Assembly (NCBI RefSeq): GCF_000718165.1
Contig: NZ_JOEY01000001.1
Span: 326,260 to 390,259 of the forward strand
Reading direction: 5' to 3'
DNA from: Streptomyces fulvoviolaceus
GTDB taxonomy: Bacteria > Actinomycetota > Actinomycetes > Streptomycetales > Streptomycetaceae
Length of the DNA stretch: 64,000 bases
The notes beneath the pieces are model-generated. The model was given only the letters and a program-made list of their open reading frames with translations, searched no databases and was not told where the DNA came from. This document shows positions 37,499 through 46,479 of the stretch, in pieces. Positions within the stretch are counted from its first letter, which is position 1; each line of letters starts with the position of its first letter. A program made the translations under genes and the position numbers.

Positions 37499-38407
37499 AT
37501 GGACGAACACCCCGAACCCGCGCAGGAGCCCACCCGCGGAGGTCCGCTGGACCGGCGGGCCGAGCTCAGCGAGTTCCTGCGCACCCGGCGGGCCCGGCTG
37601 AAGCCGGAGGACGTGGGGCTGCCGGACTTCGGCCGGCACCGGCGGGTGCCGGGGCTGCGCCGCGAGGAGCTGGCGCAGCTGGCCGGGGTGTCGGTGGCGT
37701 ACTACACGCGGCTGGAGCAGGGCAACGGGCGCAATGTCTCGGCGGAGGTCCTCGACGCGATCGCCCGCGCGCTGCGGCTGTCCGACGCCGAGCACGCGCA
37801 CCTGACCCACCTCGCGAAGCCGAAGCAGCACAAGAAGAAGCCGGCGGGGCGTACGCAGCAGGTGCGGGGTGCGCTGCGGCAGCTGCTGGACACGATGGAC
37901 GGCTTCCCGGCGTACATCACCGGCCGGCGCTCGGACGTCCTCGCCTGGAACCGGATGGCCGCGGCGGTCTTCGGCGACTGGTCCGAACTGCCGCCCCAGG
38001 AGCGGAACTGGGCGCGGATGGTGTTCCTGAGGCCCGAGTACCGCGACCTGTTCGTGGAGTGGGACCAGAAGGCGACCGACATGGTCAGCTACCTCCGCAT
38101 GGACGCGGGCTGCCACCCCGACGACCCGCGCCTGTCCGCCCTGGTCGGCGAACTCTCCGTGAAGAGCGAGGAGTTCAGGCGCCTGTGGGCCACCCACGAC
38201 GTCAAGGAGAAGAGCTACGGCGTCAAGCACCTGCGCCACCCGCTCGTCGGTGAACTGACCCTCTCCTTCGAGTCCTTCCCCCTGGCCGACGACACCGACC
38301 AGACCCTGATCACCTACCACGCCGAGCCGGGCTCCCCCTCCGCGGAGGCCCTACGGCTGCTCGCCAGCTGGGGCACGGACGCGACACGAGCGGGTACGTC
38401 AGTCTGA
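37499..38407 (+). CDS. XRE/MmyB-like transcriptional regulator
   Basis: A 302-aa protein. The N-terminal HTH (about 20-85) has RVPGLRREELAQLAGVSVAYYTRLEQGNGRNVS, characteristic of MmyB-type regulators. The C-terminal PAS-like MmyB ligand domain (about 115-285) has ITGRRSDVLAWNRMA and HLRHPLVGELTL. It is divergent from the dehydrogenase across 170 bp, where it likely binds. Its 3' end overlaps the converging globin gene by 9 bp. Confidence 0.92.
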   Translation: MDEHPEPAQEPTRGGPLDRRAELSEFLRTRRARLKPEDVGLPDFGRHRRVPGLRREELAQLAGVSVAYYTRLEQGNGRNVSAEVLDAIARALRLSDAEHAHLTHLAKPKQHKKKPAGRTQQVRGALRQLLDTMDGFPAYITGRRSDVLAWNRMAAAVFGDWSELPPQERNWARMVFLRPEYRDLFVEWDQKATDMVSYLRMDAGCHPDDPRLSALVGELSVKSEEFRRLWATHDVKEKSYGVKHLRHPLVGELTLSFESFPLADDTDQTLITYHAEPGSPSAEALRLLASWGTDATRAGTSV

Positions 38408-39175
38408 GGGCACGTACGGCGGCGCGGCCCCCCAGGTCCACTTCGGCACCGGCTGCTCCGCCGGCGGCTTGGCGTCGGGGCCGGAGAAGTACACGGCGAG
38501 CCGCGTGCCCCACTCCACATACGCCACGAACGCGGAGCGGAACTCGGCGTCCGTCGGGAGGCCCGCCTCGTCGGCCGCGTCCTGGATCAGGTTGACCCAG
38601 CGGCGGCGCTGGGTCTCCGTGATGCCCCGGCCCATGTGCTTGGCCACCATGTGGCCGTGGCCGCCCTGGGTCTCGGAGTAGGCGGGCGGGCCGCCGAAGG
38701 CCTCGGCCAGCCAGAGGGCGACGTGCTGCGCATGCTCGGGGGCCAACCCGTCGAACACCGGGGCCAGGAGGTCGTCCTTGACCACCTTCTCGTAGAAGAC
38801 CGAGGTGAGCCGGTCGAAGGCCTCGCCGCCGCCCGCCCACGCGTAGAGCGTGGGGACGGCTGAACCCGTGCCCCGAACCGTGGTCGGCTTGTAGTGCCGC
38901 ATCTCCTGGATGCTCGGGATGTACGCGCGGATCTCGGCGAGGAAGTCGGGGAACAGCTCCGACTTGCGGAAGCCCTCGACGTGGGCCTCGGTCGACGTCC
39001 AGACGATGCGCAGGACGAAGTGCTCGAAGTCCTCCTCGCAGCGCGCCAGTTCGTAGCCGACGCACTGCGGGGCCGCCGCCAGCTGGGCCGCGGCCCGGGT
39101 GTAGGCGGACAGGAACTCCGCCGACTGTTCTTCCGGGATGTGGTACCGGATGTACTCGACGGTCTCTGTGGTCAT
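38399..39175 (-). CDS. Fusion of antibiotic-biosynthesis-monooxygenase-like domain and group II globin
   Basis: 258 aa from the ATG at 39175 (MTTETVEYIRYHIPEE). Residues about 1-105 form an ABM/dimeric ferredoxin-like domain (VEYIRYHIPEEQSAEFLSAY). Residues about 120-235 form a truncated haemoglobin with TLYAWAGGGEAFDRLTSVFYEKV, proximal-His region GGHGHMVAKHMG and WVNLIQDAADEAGLP. The globin may bind oxygen or nitric oxide; the ABM part may act on or protect from the same chemistry. The fusion is known in Streptomyces; its role is unclear. Confidence 0.9.
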   Translation of the reverse strand: MTTETVEYIRYHIPEEQSAEFLSAYTRAAAQLAAAPQCVGYELARCEEDFEHFVLRIVWTSTEAHVEGFRKSELFPDFLAEIRAYIPSIQEMRHYKPTTVRGTGSAVPTLYAWAGGGEAFDRLTSVFYEKVVKDDLLAPVFDGLAPEHAQHVALWLAEAFGGPPAYSETQGGHGHMVAKHMGRGITETQRRRWVNLIQDAADEAGLPTDAEFRSAFVAYVEWGTRLAVYFSGPDAKPPAEQPVPKWTWGAAPPYVPSD

Positions 39176-39455
39176 GCGCCCACGGAAACACGGACGGCCC
39201 GCCGGAAGCTGCACTTCCGGCGAAGCGGCGCCGAAAGGCGGATTCGCCCGGATCCCGGCTCCCCTCCAAGACGGTCACGGGAGTAGACGCAGGGCCAACA
39301 CACCTGTGGACCCACTGTTAACGACAGCCCCGGCGGTCACACCGCATGGTGATCGGACAGGTGATCGCAATGCCGGGTACGACGGGGGGGCATATGGGCC
39401 GCACCGGCGTCGGACCCCGGCTTCGCGTGAGCCATCACTCACAGGAGGGGAAACA

Positions 39456-39989
39456 ATGCGCAAGCGCAGCATGGCGGCGATCGTCGGAGCAGTCGCGGCG
39501 ATCGCCATCCCGCTTTCCGCCACTTCCGCCAACGCGGTCGGGGTCGAGGGCACCACCGGCATCCGGAACGACAACAGCCAGAAGTGTCTGGCGATTCCCG
39601 GCGGCAGCTCGGCGGCGAACGGGACGGCCGCCATCCAGTTCACCTGCGACAAGGCAGCCGACGGCTCGTGGGACACCGATCAGCTGTGGACCTGGACCCT
39701 GGTTTCGGGAGCGACGTCGACGTACACCCTCAAGAACTACGCCACCGGAAAGTGTCTGGCGATCGGCGGCGGAAGCCACACCCTGGGCGCGGAGGCGATC
39801 CAGTGGCCCTGCAACGGCAGCACCGAACAGCAGTGGATCTACGACAGCAGCCATCGCCTCTGGAACAAGGAGAGCGACCTCTGCCTCGCCATCCCCAGCG
39901 CCAATGTGGCGAACGGTGTCGCCGCCGTCCAGTGGACGTGCAGAGACGTGAGCACCAACCCGGAGCAGAAGTGGGACCAGGTCGCGTGA
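39456..39989 (+). CDS. Secreted ricin-type beta-trefoil lectin
   Basis: 177 aa from the ATG at 39456, with AGGAGGGG upstream. The signal peptide (1-29) ends in TSANA. The rest is a single RICIN domain with carbohydrate-binding repeats marked by KCLAIPGGSS, KCLAIGGGSH, LCLAIPSANV and QQW/QKW. No catalytic domain is attached, so it is a stand-alone carbohydrate binder, perhaps for host or mycelial polysaccharide. Its terminator is shared with the converging subtilase. Confidence 0.88.
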   Translation: MRKRSMAAIVGAVAAIAIPLSATSANAVGVEGTTGIRNDNSQKCLAIPGGSSAANGTAAIQFTCDKAADGSWDTDQLWTWTLVSGATSTYTLKNYATGKCLAIGGGSHTLGAEAIQWPCNGSTEQQWIYDSSHRLWNKESDLCLAIPSANVANGVAAVQWTCRDVSTNPEQKWDQVA

Positions 39990-40004
39990 TAACGGCCTAA
40001 GCGA

Positions 40005-40040
40005 AGGGGCCTGCCGGAAGTCACCTTCCGGCAGGCCCCT
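40005..40040. terminator. Bidirectional terminator between lectin and subtilase
   Basis: A perfect 16-bp inverted repeat (AGGGGCCTGCCGGAAG with its complement) and a 4-nt loop, midway between two converging stops. It is well placed to end both transcripts. Confidence 0.9.
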
Positions 40041-40061
40041 CAGTTGCGCATCAGCTACGAA

Positions 40062-43000
40062 CTACTTGCCGTAGTAGGCGTTGTAGATCGAGATCGTCGA
40101 CTTGTTGCCCTTCTTGTCGGCGATCTTGGCGTGGAAGGAGATGGCCTTCCCCTTCGCCGGGTTCTTCACGGAGATCTTGCCGTTCACGACCTTGACCTTC
40201 TTCCAGGTCTGGCCGTAGTCGTACGAGACGTACACCGTCAGGGACTTGAGGTTCGAGCCCTTGGCGGCACCCTCGACGGTCACCGGGATCTTGACCGTCT
40301 TACCGGCCGTGACCTTGCTGTCCAGACCGGTGCTCGCCGCGAAACGGGCCGTGGACGCGGGCAGCTTGGCCAGGTCGGCCGGCTTCTTGGACTTGAACGT
40401 CCAGCTCGCGTCGATGCGGGTGGAGGCCGCCGCGACCTTGACGCTGCGCTTGACCGAGGTGGTCAGCTTGTACTCGGCCTGGCCGGCCGGGACCTTGAAC
40501 GCCTTCTCGCCGAACAGCGGGTCGTCGTTGGTGCCGACCTGAGTGCCGTTGCGGTAGAGGGTGGTCTTCACCGAGGTGAAGGCCGAGGAACCGGCGTGGG
40601 TCTTGCCGTCGGCGAACAGCGGGATGTAGCCGTAGATGTTGTTGCCGTCGCGGTAGAGACCGAACTCCGCGTTCAAGTGCGGCCCGAAGACGGCCGTGTT
40701 GAACGTCTTCGAGTAGCTCTTGCCGCCCTTGAAGGACTGCGCGGCACCGAGCGTGTAGTACGCCTCGGAGACCGGGAAGCCGTCCTCGTCGACGCCACCG
40801 GACTGCTCGAAGTCCACGCCCCACTTCACACCGCCGAGGGTCGACAGGTGCAGGGTGCGGATGCCGGGCAGGGTCTGGCTGAAGCCGATCGAGGTGGCGC
40901 TGAAGCTACCGGGCAGCCAGCCGACGGCGTTGACCGAGCCGGACTTGCCGCTCGCCGCCGCACCCATGCCGACCTTGACCGTGGCCAGCTCGCTCGCCTT
41001 GTAGTGCTTGGTGTAACCGGTGGCGAACTGCTCGACCACACCGCCGGCGACGGTGTCGTACTGCTCCTTGGCGCCCTTGCTCCAGTGGGCGTCGAACTGC
41101 TGGCTGAAGGAGCCGTCGGTGATCTTCGGACCGACATGCGCGGTGTTGAAGCCCGCGTACGAGTCCAGCCACCAGCCGTAGCCGAAGCCGCCCTCGGACG
41201 TGTTGACCTGGAAGCCCGGCGAGGCGAACTCCGACTTGGCGCCGGCGTCCGGCACGGTGATGTCGACCGGCTTGGCCTTGCGTGCGTCCAGCGTGATCGT
41301 CACGTTCTTGTTGACGTTCAGCTTCGGACGGACCAGCCAGTCGGTGCCCTTGGTGACGTCCTCCGGGTCCACGAAGGTCGTGGTGTTGAGGATGTAACCG
41401 CCCTTGGGCACGCGGACCGTGACGGTGCCGTCCGCCTCGTACGGCATGTACCACTTGCCGTTGCCCAGACCGGAGATGCCGGACAGGTCGGTCATGTAGT
41501 TCGCGGTCGCGTTGCCGTCACGGCCGAGGACCTTCAGCGTGACGTCGTAGGACTCGACCTCGCGCTGCACGGCAGCGGCCGTACGCACGGTCTGGCCGTC
41601 GCCCGTCGCCGTCACGTACGCGGAGTACGCGCCGTCGAGCGTGCCGCCCAGCTTGCTGTTGACCGTCAGGTCGACGGAGGCCTTGCCGCCCGCCGGGACC
41701 GTCACCGAGGTGGCGCCCAGCGTGAAGAAGCCGGCCGGAGCGGCCTGCCCCTTCGGGTTGGTGGCCGTGGACGACAGCTTGAGCGTGACGTCCTTGTCAC
41801 CGAGGTTGCGGTAGGTGACCTGCTTGGTCTCCGGGGTGTCGTCGGTGTGCGGCCACTGCTGCGCACCGAAGCTCACCGACACCGGGTCGGCGATCACGGT
41901 CTGCTTGATGGCCTTGTCGACCTGGATACGGCCCGAACCCTGCTGGAACGGCGTGTACTTGCCGCCCTTCGTGGAGCCCGTGAGGGCGCCCTTCAGCTCG
42001 GCGTACGTCCAGTCCGGGTGCTCCTGCTTGAGGATCGCCGCCGCGCCCGCGACATGCGGGGTCGCCATCGACGTACCGGAGATGGTCAGGTAGCCGTCCG
42101 GGTTCTGGCCGACCTCCTGCTCGATGATGCTGCCCGGGGCCGCCGCCGCGGTGATGTCGACGCCGGGAGCGGTCACGTCGGGCTTGATCTGCCCGTCGAG
42201 GCCGGGGCCGGTGCTGGAGAAGGACGCCAGCTTGTCGTTGTCGTCGACCGCGCCGACGGTCAGGGCGGAGGCCGCGCTGCCCGGGGAGCCGATGGTCTGG
42301 TCGCCGAAGTCGCCCTCGTTGCCGGCGGCGATGGCGAAGAGGATGCCCTTCTCCGCCGAGAGCTTGTTGACCTCGGCTTCCAGCGGGTCGATCTCCGGAG
42401 TGTCGCCGCCGCCCAGGCTCAGGTTGACGACGTCGGCGCCCTGCTCGGCCGCCCACTCCATGCCCGCGAGGATGCCGGAGTCGTCGCCGTAGCCGTCGTC
42501 GCTCAGCACCTTGCCGTTGAGCAGCTTGGCGCCGGGCGCGACGCCCTTGTACTTGCCGCCGGACTTCGCGCCGGTACCGGCCGCGATGGAGGCGACGTGC
42601 GTGCCGTGGCCGAACTTGTCGGTCGCGTCCGCGGAGGTGGAGAAGTTCTTCTCGGCGATCACCTGGTCCTTGAGGTCCGGGTGGGTCGCGTCGACACCGG
42701 TGTCCAGGACGGCGATCTTGACGCCCTTGCCGTCGTAGCCGGCGGCCCACGCGGTGGGGGCGCCGATCTGCGGCACGGACTTGTCGAGGCTGGCCTTGCG
42801 GACGCCGTCGAGCCAGACGTGGGCGATGCCGGAGGCGGTCTTGTCGCCGTTGGTGACCGCGTCCCACAGCTCGGGGGCGTCCTCCTTCGGCGTCTGCACC
42901 GCGTCCGCGTTCAGCGACTTCAGGCTCCGGCGGAGCTCGCCCGCGTCACGGACGTCGGCCTTGGTGGCCGCGGCGGTGCCCTTGTAACCGACGATCACCT

Positions 43001-43391
43001 TCAGTCCCTGCTTCTGGGACTTGCGGCTGGCGGTCTTGTTGAGCTCGGTGACGTCGAACAGCCGCTGGTCCAGCTTGCCGCTGTTGACCAGGCGGGTGAC
43101 GTCGGCCGGCAGCACATAGGTGTGCCCGTCGGCCTGGCGGAGCTGGACGGGTATGTGCTCGCGTCCCTTCGCGGGCTCGAGGCCCACGACACGCCCCTTG
43201 GCGTCCACCACTACGCGGTCACCCGTGATCAGGGTGATGCGGTGCTTGGCCGTGAGCTGCGCCGCCTTGGTCGAGGCGCTCGCCGTCTGCTCCGCATCCG
43301 CCGACGCCGGGCTGGTCATGCCCGCCGCCAGAGCTACTGCGGCCGCCGCGGCGATCGTGCCAGCGCATGCCCTTTTTACTTGTCTGCGCAA
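40062..43391 (-). CDS. Secreted S8 subtilisin-like protease
   Basis: 1109 aa from a TTG at 43391 with AAGGGGGA just upstream. The signal peptide (1-31) ends in SPASA. A propeptide follows (about 33-205). The S8 domain has the catalytic triad D230 (AVLDTGVD), H262 (GHGTHVAS), S441 (SGTSMATPHVAG) and oxyanion Asn358 (AAGNEG). The C-terminal ~600 residues are beta-rich Ig/FN3-like domains ending in Lys-rich strands. It is a large extracellular protease of the Streptomyces type, probably for scavenging or mycelial turnover. Confidence 0.94.
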   Translation of the reverse strand: MRRQVKRACAGTIAAAAAVALAAGMTSPASADAEQTASASTKAAQLTAKHRITLITGDRVVVDAKGRVVGLEPAKGREHIPVQLRQADGHTYVLPADVTRLVNSGKLDQRLFDVTELNKTASRKSQKQGLKVIVGYKGTAAATKADVRDAGELRRSLKSLNADAVQTPKEDAPELWDAVTNGDKTASGIAHVWLDGVRKASLDKSVPQIGAPTAWAAGYDGKGVKIAVLDTGVDATHPDLKDQVIAEKNFSTSADATDKFGHGTHVASIAAGTGAKSGGKYKGVAPGAKLLNGKVLSDDGYGDDSGILAGMEWAAEQGADVVNLSLGGGDTPEIDPLEAEVNKLSAEKGILFAIAAGNEGDFGDQTIGSPGSAASALTVGAVDDNDKLASFSSTGPGLDGQIKPDVTAPGVDITAAAAPGSIIEQEVGQNPDGYLTISGTSMATPHVAGAAAILKQEHPDWTYAELKGALTGSTKGGKYTPFQQGSGRIQVDKAIKQTVIADPVSVSFGAQQWPHTDDTPETKQVTYRNLGDKDVTLKLSSTATNPKGQAAPAGFFTLGATSVTVPAGGKASVDLTVNSKLGGTLDGAYSAYVTATGDGQTVRTAAAVQREVESYDVTLKVLGRDGNATANYMTDLSGISGLGNGKWYMPYEADGTVTVRVPKGGYILNTTTFVDPEDVTKGTDWLVRPKLNVNKNVTITLDARKAKPVDITVPDAGAKSEFASPGFQVNTSEGGFGYGWWLDSYAGFNTAHVGPKITDGSFSQQFDAHWSKGAKEQYDTVAGGVVEQFATGYTKHYKASELATVKVGMGAAASGKSGSVNAVGWLPGSFSATSIGFSQTLPGIRTLHLSTLGGVKWGVDFEQSGGVDEDGFPVSEAYYTLGAAQSFKGGKSYSKTFNTAVFGPHLNAEFGLYRDGNNIYGYIPLFADGKTHAGSSAFTSVKTTLYRNGTQVGTNDDPLFGEKAFKVPAGQAEYKLTTSVKRSVKVAAASTRIDASWTFKSKKPADLAKLPASTARFAASTGLDSKVTAGKTVKIPVTVEGAAKGSNLKSLTVYVSYDYGQTWKKVKVVNGKISVKNPAKGKAISFHAKIADKKGNKSTISIYNAYYGK

Positions 43392-43600
43392 GATTCCCCC
43401 TTGCAGAAGAACCGGGTAAATGGTCCCCGTTCACCCGGCCGGGGGCAGACTCGCACGCACATGCGTGCACCCCCCGGTATCCGCAGTATGCCGGGGGGTG
43501 ATCAGCGGGCTCAATAGACAGGTGCCTGACAGGCAGGTCTGTTACACGATTGCCGGATTCACAAGTAGGCGTTCAGGAAGCGGAGTTCAGGAGTCGGCGT

Positions 43601-44284
43601 TCAGGAGGCGGCGTTCTCCTTGACCGTGATCTTGCCCTTGCGGATGGTCGCGAGCCGCGGCGCCTTCTTCGCGATGGCGGAGTCGTGGGTGACCATGATG
43701 AAGGTCAACCCCAGCTCCTTCCACATGCGTTCGAGTACGTCCATGATCTCGTCGCGCATCGACTCGTCGAGGTTTCCGGTGGGTTCGTCGGCGAGCAGCA
43801 CCTTGGGGTTCTTGACGAGTGCGCGGGCGATGGCGACGCGCTGCTGCTGGCCTCCGGACATCTCGCCGGGCAGGTGCCCGAGCCGCTCGCCGAGCCCGAC
43901 CGACTCCAGCGCCGCGGCGGCCCGTTCGCGCCGGTCCTTCGTCTTCACCCCGAGGGGTACGAGGGCGGTCTCGACGTTCTCCTGTGCGGTGAGCGTCGGG
44001 ATCAGGTTGAAGCTCTGGAAGACGAAGCCGATGTTCTCGCTGCGCACCTTTGTCAGCTTGGCCTCGGAGAGCTTGGCCAGGTCGACGCCGTCGAGGACGA
44101 CTTCGCCCTCGGTGGGCTTGTCCAGGGCGCCGAGCATCTGGAGGAGGGTGGACTTGCCGCCGCCGGTGGGGCCCTGGATGACGAGGCGGTCGCCGTCGGC
44201 GATGGTGAGGTCCACACCGGCGAGGGCGTGGACGGTGTCCTTGCCTCGGGTGTAGCGCTTGGTGACGCTCTTGAGTTCGTACAT
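43601..44284 (-). CDS. MacB/LolD-type ABC transporter ATPase
   Basis: 227 aa from the ATG at 44284, with AGGAGC upstream; the frame open to 44377 is not needed. Walker A GPTGGGKST, Q-loop FQSFN, signature MSGGQQQRVAIARAL, Walker B VLLADEPTGNLD and H-loop THD are present. It belongs to the MacB/FtsE/LolD class, which acts on outer-leaflet lipids or peptides without classic transport. It pairs with the FtsX-like permease 290 bp upstream on the same strand. Confidence 0.92.
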   Translation of the reverse strand: MYELKSVTKRYTRGKDTVHALAGVDLTIADGDRLVIQGPTGGGKSTLLQMLGALDKPTEGEVVLDGVDLAKLSEAKLTKVRSENIGFVFQSFNLIPTLTAQENVETALVPLGVKTKDRRERAAAALESVGLGERLGHLPGEMSGGQQQRVAIARALVKNPKVLLADEPTGNLDESMRDEIMDVLERMWKELGLTFIMVTHDSAIAKKAPRLATIRKGKITVKENAAS

Positions 44285-44573
44285 CTGGGTAGCTCCTGGG
44301 TTGGTTCGGGGTGGTGCGGATCGTCTTTGGCTGCGGGGTCGGTGGGGGCTGGTCGCGCCCGCGCGGCGGAGCCGCATATCGATGCAGCCCCGCGCCCCTG
44401 GGTGGGTTCAGCCTGCGTGGGTCGTATGGCGCCGTAGCCCCGCGCAGCCACGTCGCTGGAACCTGCGTAGCTGCGGGCGGTCGTGCCGCTGGGGCGGCAC
44501 GACTGACAGAAGGCGGCACCTCGGCAGCGCCGAGTTGCGCGACCCACCCCCGCCCGGCCACAGCCGACGCCCG
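44285..44573. other. Intergenic region full of dispersed repeats
   Basis: 289 bp between the ATPase and permease genes. It holds the GGTCGCGCCCGCGCGGCGGA / CCCCGCGCCCCT-type repeat (about 44335-44401) widespread in Streptomyces intergenic DNA, and the second element (44470-44570) that matches 35081-35180 in inverse orientation. The repeats separate what is normally a compact operon. Confidence 0.7.
44470..44570 (-). repeat. Dispersed Streptomyces repeat, copy 2
   Basis: The reverse complement of this stretch aligns with 35081-35180 over about 95 bp with few differences. It includes a small dyad (GTGCCGCtggGGCGGCAC, about 44483-44500). Mobility or function is not evident. Confidence 0.75.
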
Positions 44574-46061
44574 CTACTCGACTCGGCGCAACGCGTCCGC
44601 CGGCCGCAGCCGGGACGCGCGCCAGCCGCCGAACGCTCCCGCGATCAGGCCGCCCGCCACCGCCAGGGCCACCGCGATCGCGACCGTCGTAAGGCTGACC
44701 GGGGCCGTGAGGGCCACGTCCAGGGTCTTGGCCGCGGCCTGCTGACCAGGACCGCCGCCGCCGAAGCCGCCGCCCCCGCCGGGACCACCCTGGCCCCCGC
44801 CACCGCCACCACTACTGCCCAACTGCGCCTGCAGCGTGGGGCTGATGGCCGTCACCAGATACGCACCCGCGAGGCCCAGCGCGATACCCAGCGCACCGCC
44901 CAGCAGGCCGTTCACCATCGCCTCACCGACGACCTGCCGGGTCACCCGCCCCGACTTCCAGCCCAGCGCCTTCAGCGTGCCGAACTCACGGACGCGGCGC
45001 GAGACCGCGGAGGAGGTCAGCAGACCCGCCACCAGGAAGGCGGCGACCAGCACCGCGATCGACAGCCACTTGCCGACGTTCGTGGCGAGCGAGGAGGCCG
45101 TGGAGAGGGAGCCGGAGACGGTGTCCGCGAGGTCGGCGGAGGTCGTGACGGTCGTACCCGAGATGTTCTTCTGGATGGTCGACTTGACGGCGTCGATCTT
45201 CTGCGAGTCGGTCGCCTGAACGTAGATCGTGGTGACCTTGTTCTTCGATTCGCTGAGGGTCTGCGCCTGCTTGAGCGGGATGTAGAGATTGGCCGCCGAG
45301 TCACCGCTGTCCGCGGTCGCGACGCCGATCACCTTGAACTTGACGCTCTTGATGGTGACGGTGGAACCGACCTTGAGCTTCTTCTCCTTGGCGTACGCCG
45401 AGTCGACGACAGCGACCTTGGCGTTGGTCTCGGTCGTCTTGAAGGTACGGCCGCTGGTGAGCTTGGAGGAGGTCAGCGGGCCGAGGGCCGACTTGGTGAC
45501 GTCGGTGCCGAAGACCGAGTAGTTGTTGACGTCGAAGTTGGCTCCGCCGCCCTGCACTTCGCCCTGCGGCTGGCCGGTGCCGCCGCCGTTCTGACCGCCA
45601 CCCTGCTGGTTGCCGCCTTCCTGACCGTTGTCGCCCTGCTGGAACTGGCCGCGGGTGAACTCGCCGCTGACCTTGATGACCTGGAGGCTGAGGCCGCCGA
45701 CCGCGTCGGAGACGCCGGTCTGCTTGCCGACCTTGGAGACGGTGGCGGTGGACAGGGTCTGGAAGCCCTGCACCATGACGCGGTCGCTGCTCTGCTCCTC
45801 GCCGGAGTCGTTGTCCTGCGCGTCGAACTCGAAGCGCGGACGCTCGGAGCTGTTCGCCTGCGGCTGGGCGGCCTTGGTGACCGTCATGTCCGTGCCGAGG
45901 CCGTACAGCGACTGGAGGACCTTGTCCTGCGCCTTCCCCATGCCGGACGACACGGAGGAGACCACGATGACCAGCGCGATGCCGAGCGCGAGCCCGGAGG
46001 CGACGACGAGGGCCGCCTTTCTGCGGCGGCGCAGTTCGCGCCTCAGGTAGGTGAAGAACAT
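44574..46061 (-). CDS. MacB/FtsX-like ABC permease
   Basis: 495 aa from the ATG at 46061 (MFFTYLRRELRRRRKAALVV); the frame open to 46178 is not needed. It has one N-terminal TM helix, a large exported MacB periplasmic-core-like domain (about 45-330) with a Gly/Gln-rich low-complexity insert (about 147-168), three C-terminal TM helices and a second Gly-rich loop (about 418-448) between the last two. The motif SRRVREFGTLKALGWKSGRV and GGWRASRLRPADALR are FtsX-family. It is coupled to the ATPase at 43601-44284. Confidence 0.9.
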   Translation of the reverse strand: MFFTYLRRELRRRRKAALVVASGLALGIALVIVVSSVSSGMGKAQDKVLQSLYGLGTDMTVTKAAQPQANSSERPRFEFDAQDNDSGEEQSSDRVMVQGFQTLSTATVSKVGKQTGVSDAVGGLSLQVIKVSGEFTRGQFQQGDNGQEGGNQQGGGQNGGGTGQPQGEVQGGGANFDVNNYSVFGTDVTKSALGPLTSSKLTSGRTFKTTETNAKVAVVDSAYAKEKKLKVGSTVTIKSVKFKVIGVATADSGDSAANLYIPLKQAQTLSESKNKVTTIYVQATDSQKIDAVKSTIQKNISGTTVTTSADLADTVSGSLSTASSLATNVGKWLSIAVLVAAFLVAGLLTSSAVSRRVREFGTLKALGWKSGRVTRQVVGEAMVNGLLGGALGIALGLAGAYLVTAISPTLQAQLGSSGGGGGGQGGPGGGGGFGGGGPGQQAAAKTLDVALTAPVSLTTVAIAVALAVAGGLIAGAFGGWRASRLRPADALRRVE

Positions 46062-46479
46062 GGCCGCAAGGTAGGTACGGCGCGTGATGGCTGGATAAGG
46101 CAGACATAAGAGAACGATGAGAAGGCTGTCTGTGAGCCAGGCAGAAGCCCGGACGCGCCTGTCAGCCACACGGCGCAAGGGCCCGCCAGGACCAACTGCC
46201 GGATTTGTCCCTCTCGTTCACATCGAGCACGGCCACCCAGCGTTCCCCGTCCATGAAGGCGCCCCTTAATCCCGAGCATTCCAGGTCCACCAGCCCCACG
46301 GCTGCTCCGCCTTCCCGCCCAAGGGCGACGGCCCGCCGGGACGTGATACAGCCGTCGGTCACGCCGAGCGGCCGGAAGCCGAAGAGCGGGGCCAGTCGAG
46401 ATCAGTATGGAGCGGGCGTCCGCTCTCCTGAGAGAGGGACAACACCGCCCTCCATCGCCACCCGGCAGACGGCGATGAC
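46062..46479. other. Gap with a doubtful small minus-strand ORF
   Basis: No firm gene. A minus-strand frame (46362 to 46162, 66 codons) reads GLVDLECSGLRGAFMDGERW and ends RALAPCG; it looks protein-like but lacks a good ribosome site or recognised family. It may be a remnant of the same decayed element as the recombinase pseudogene to its right. Confidence 0.35.

Noticed and set aside
40044..43517. 1157-codon plus-strand frame opposite the subtilase
   Set aside because: Antisense shadow from third-position GC bias; the minus strand has an intact signal peptide and S8 triad.
46162..46362. 66-aa minus-strand ORF next to the integrase remnant
   Set aside because: Protein-like but with no family or ribosome site; kept only as a note in the gap entry.
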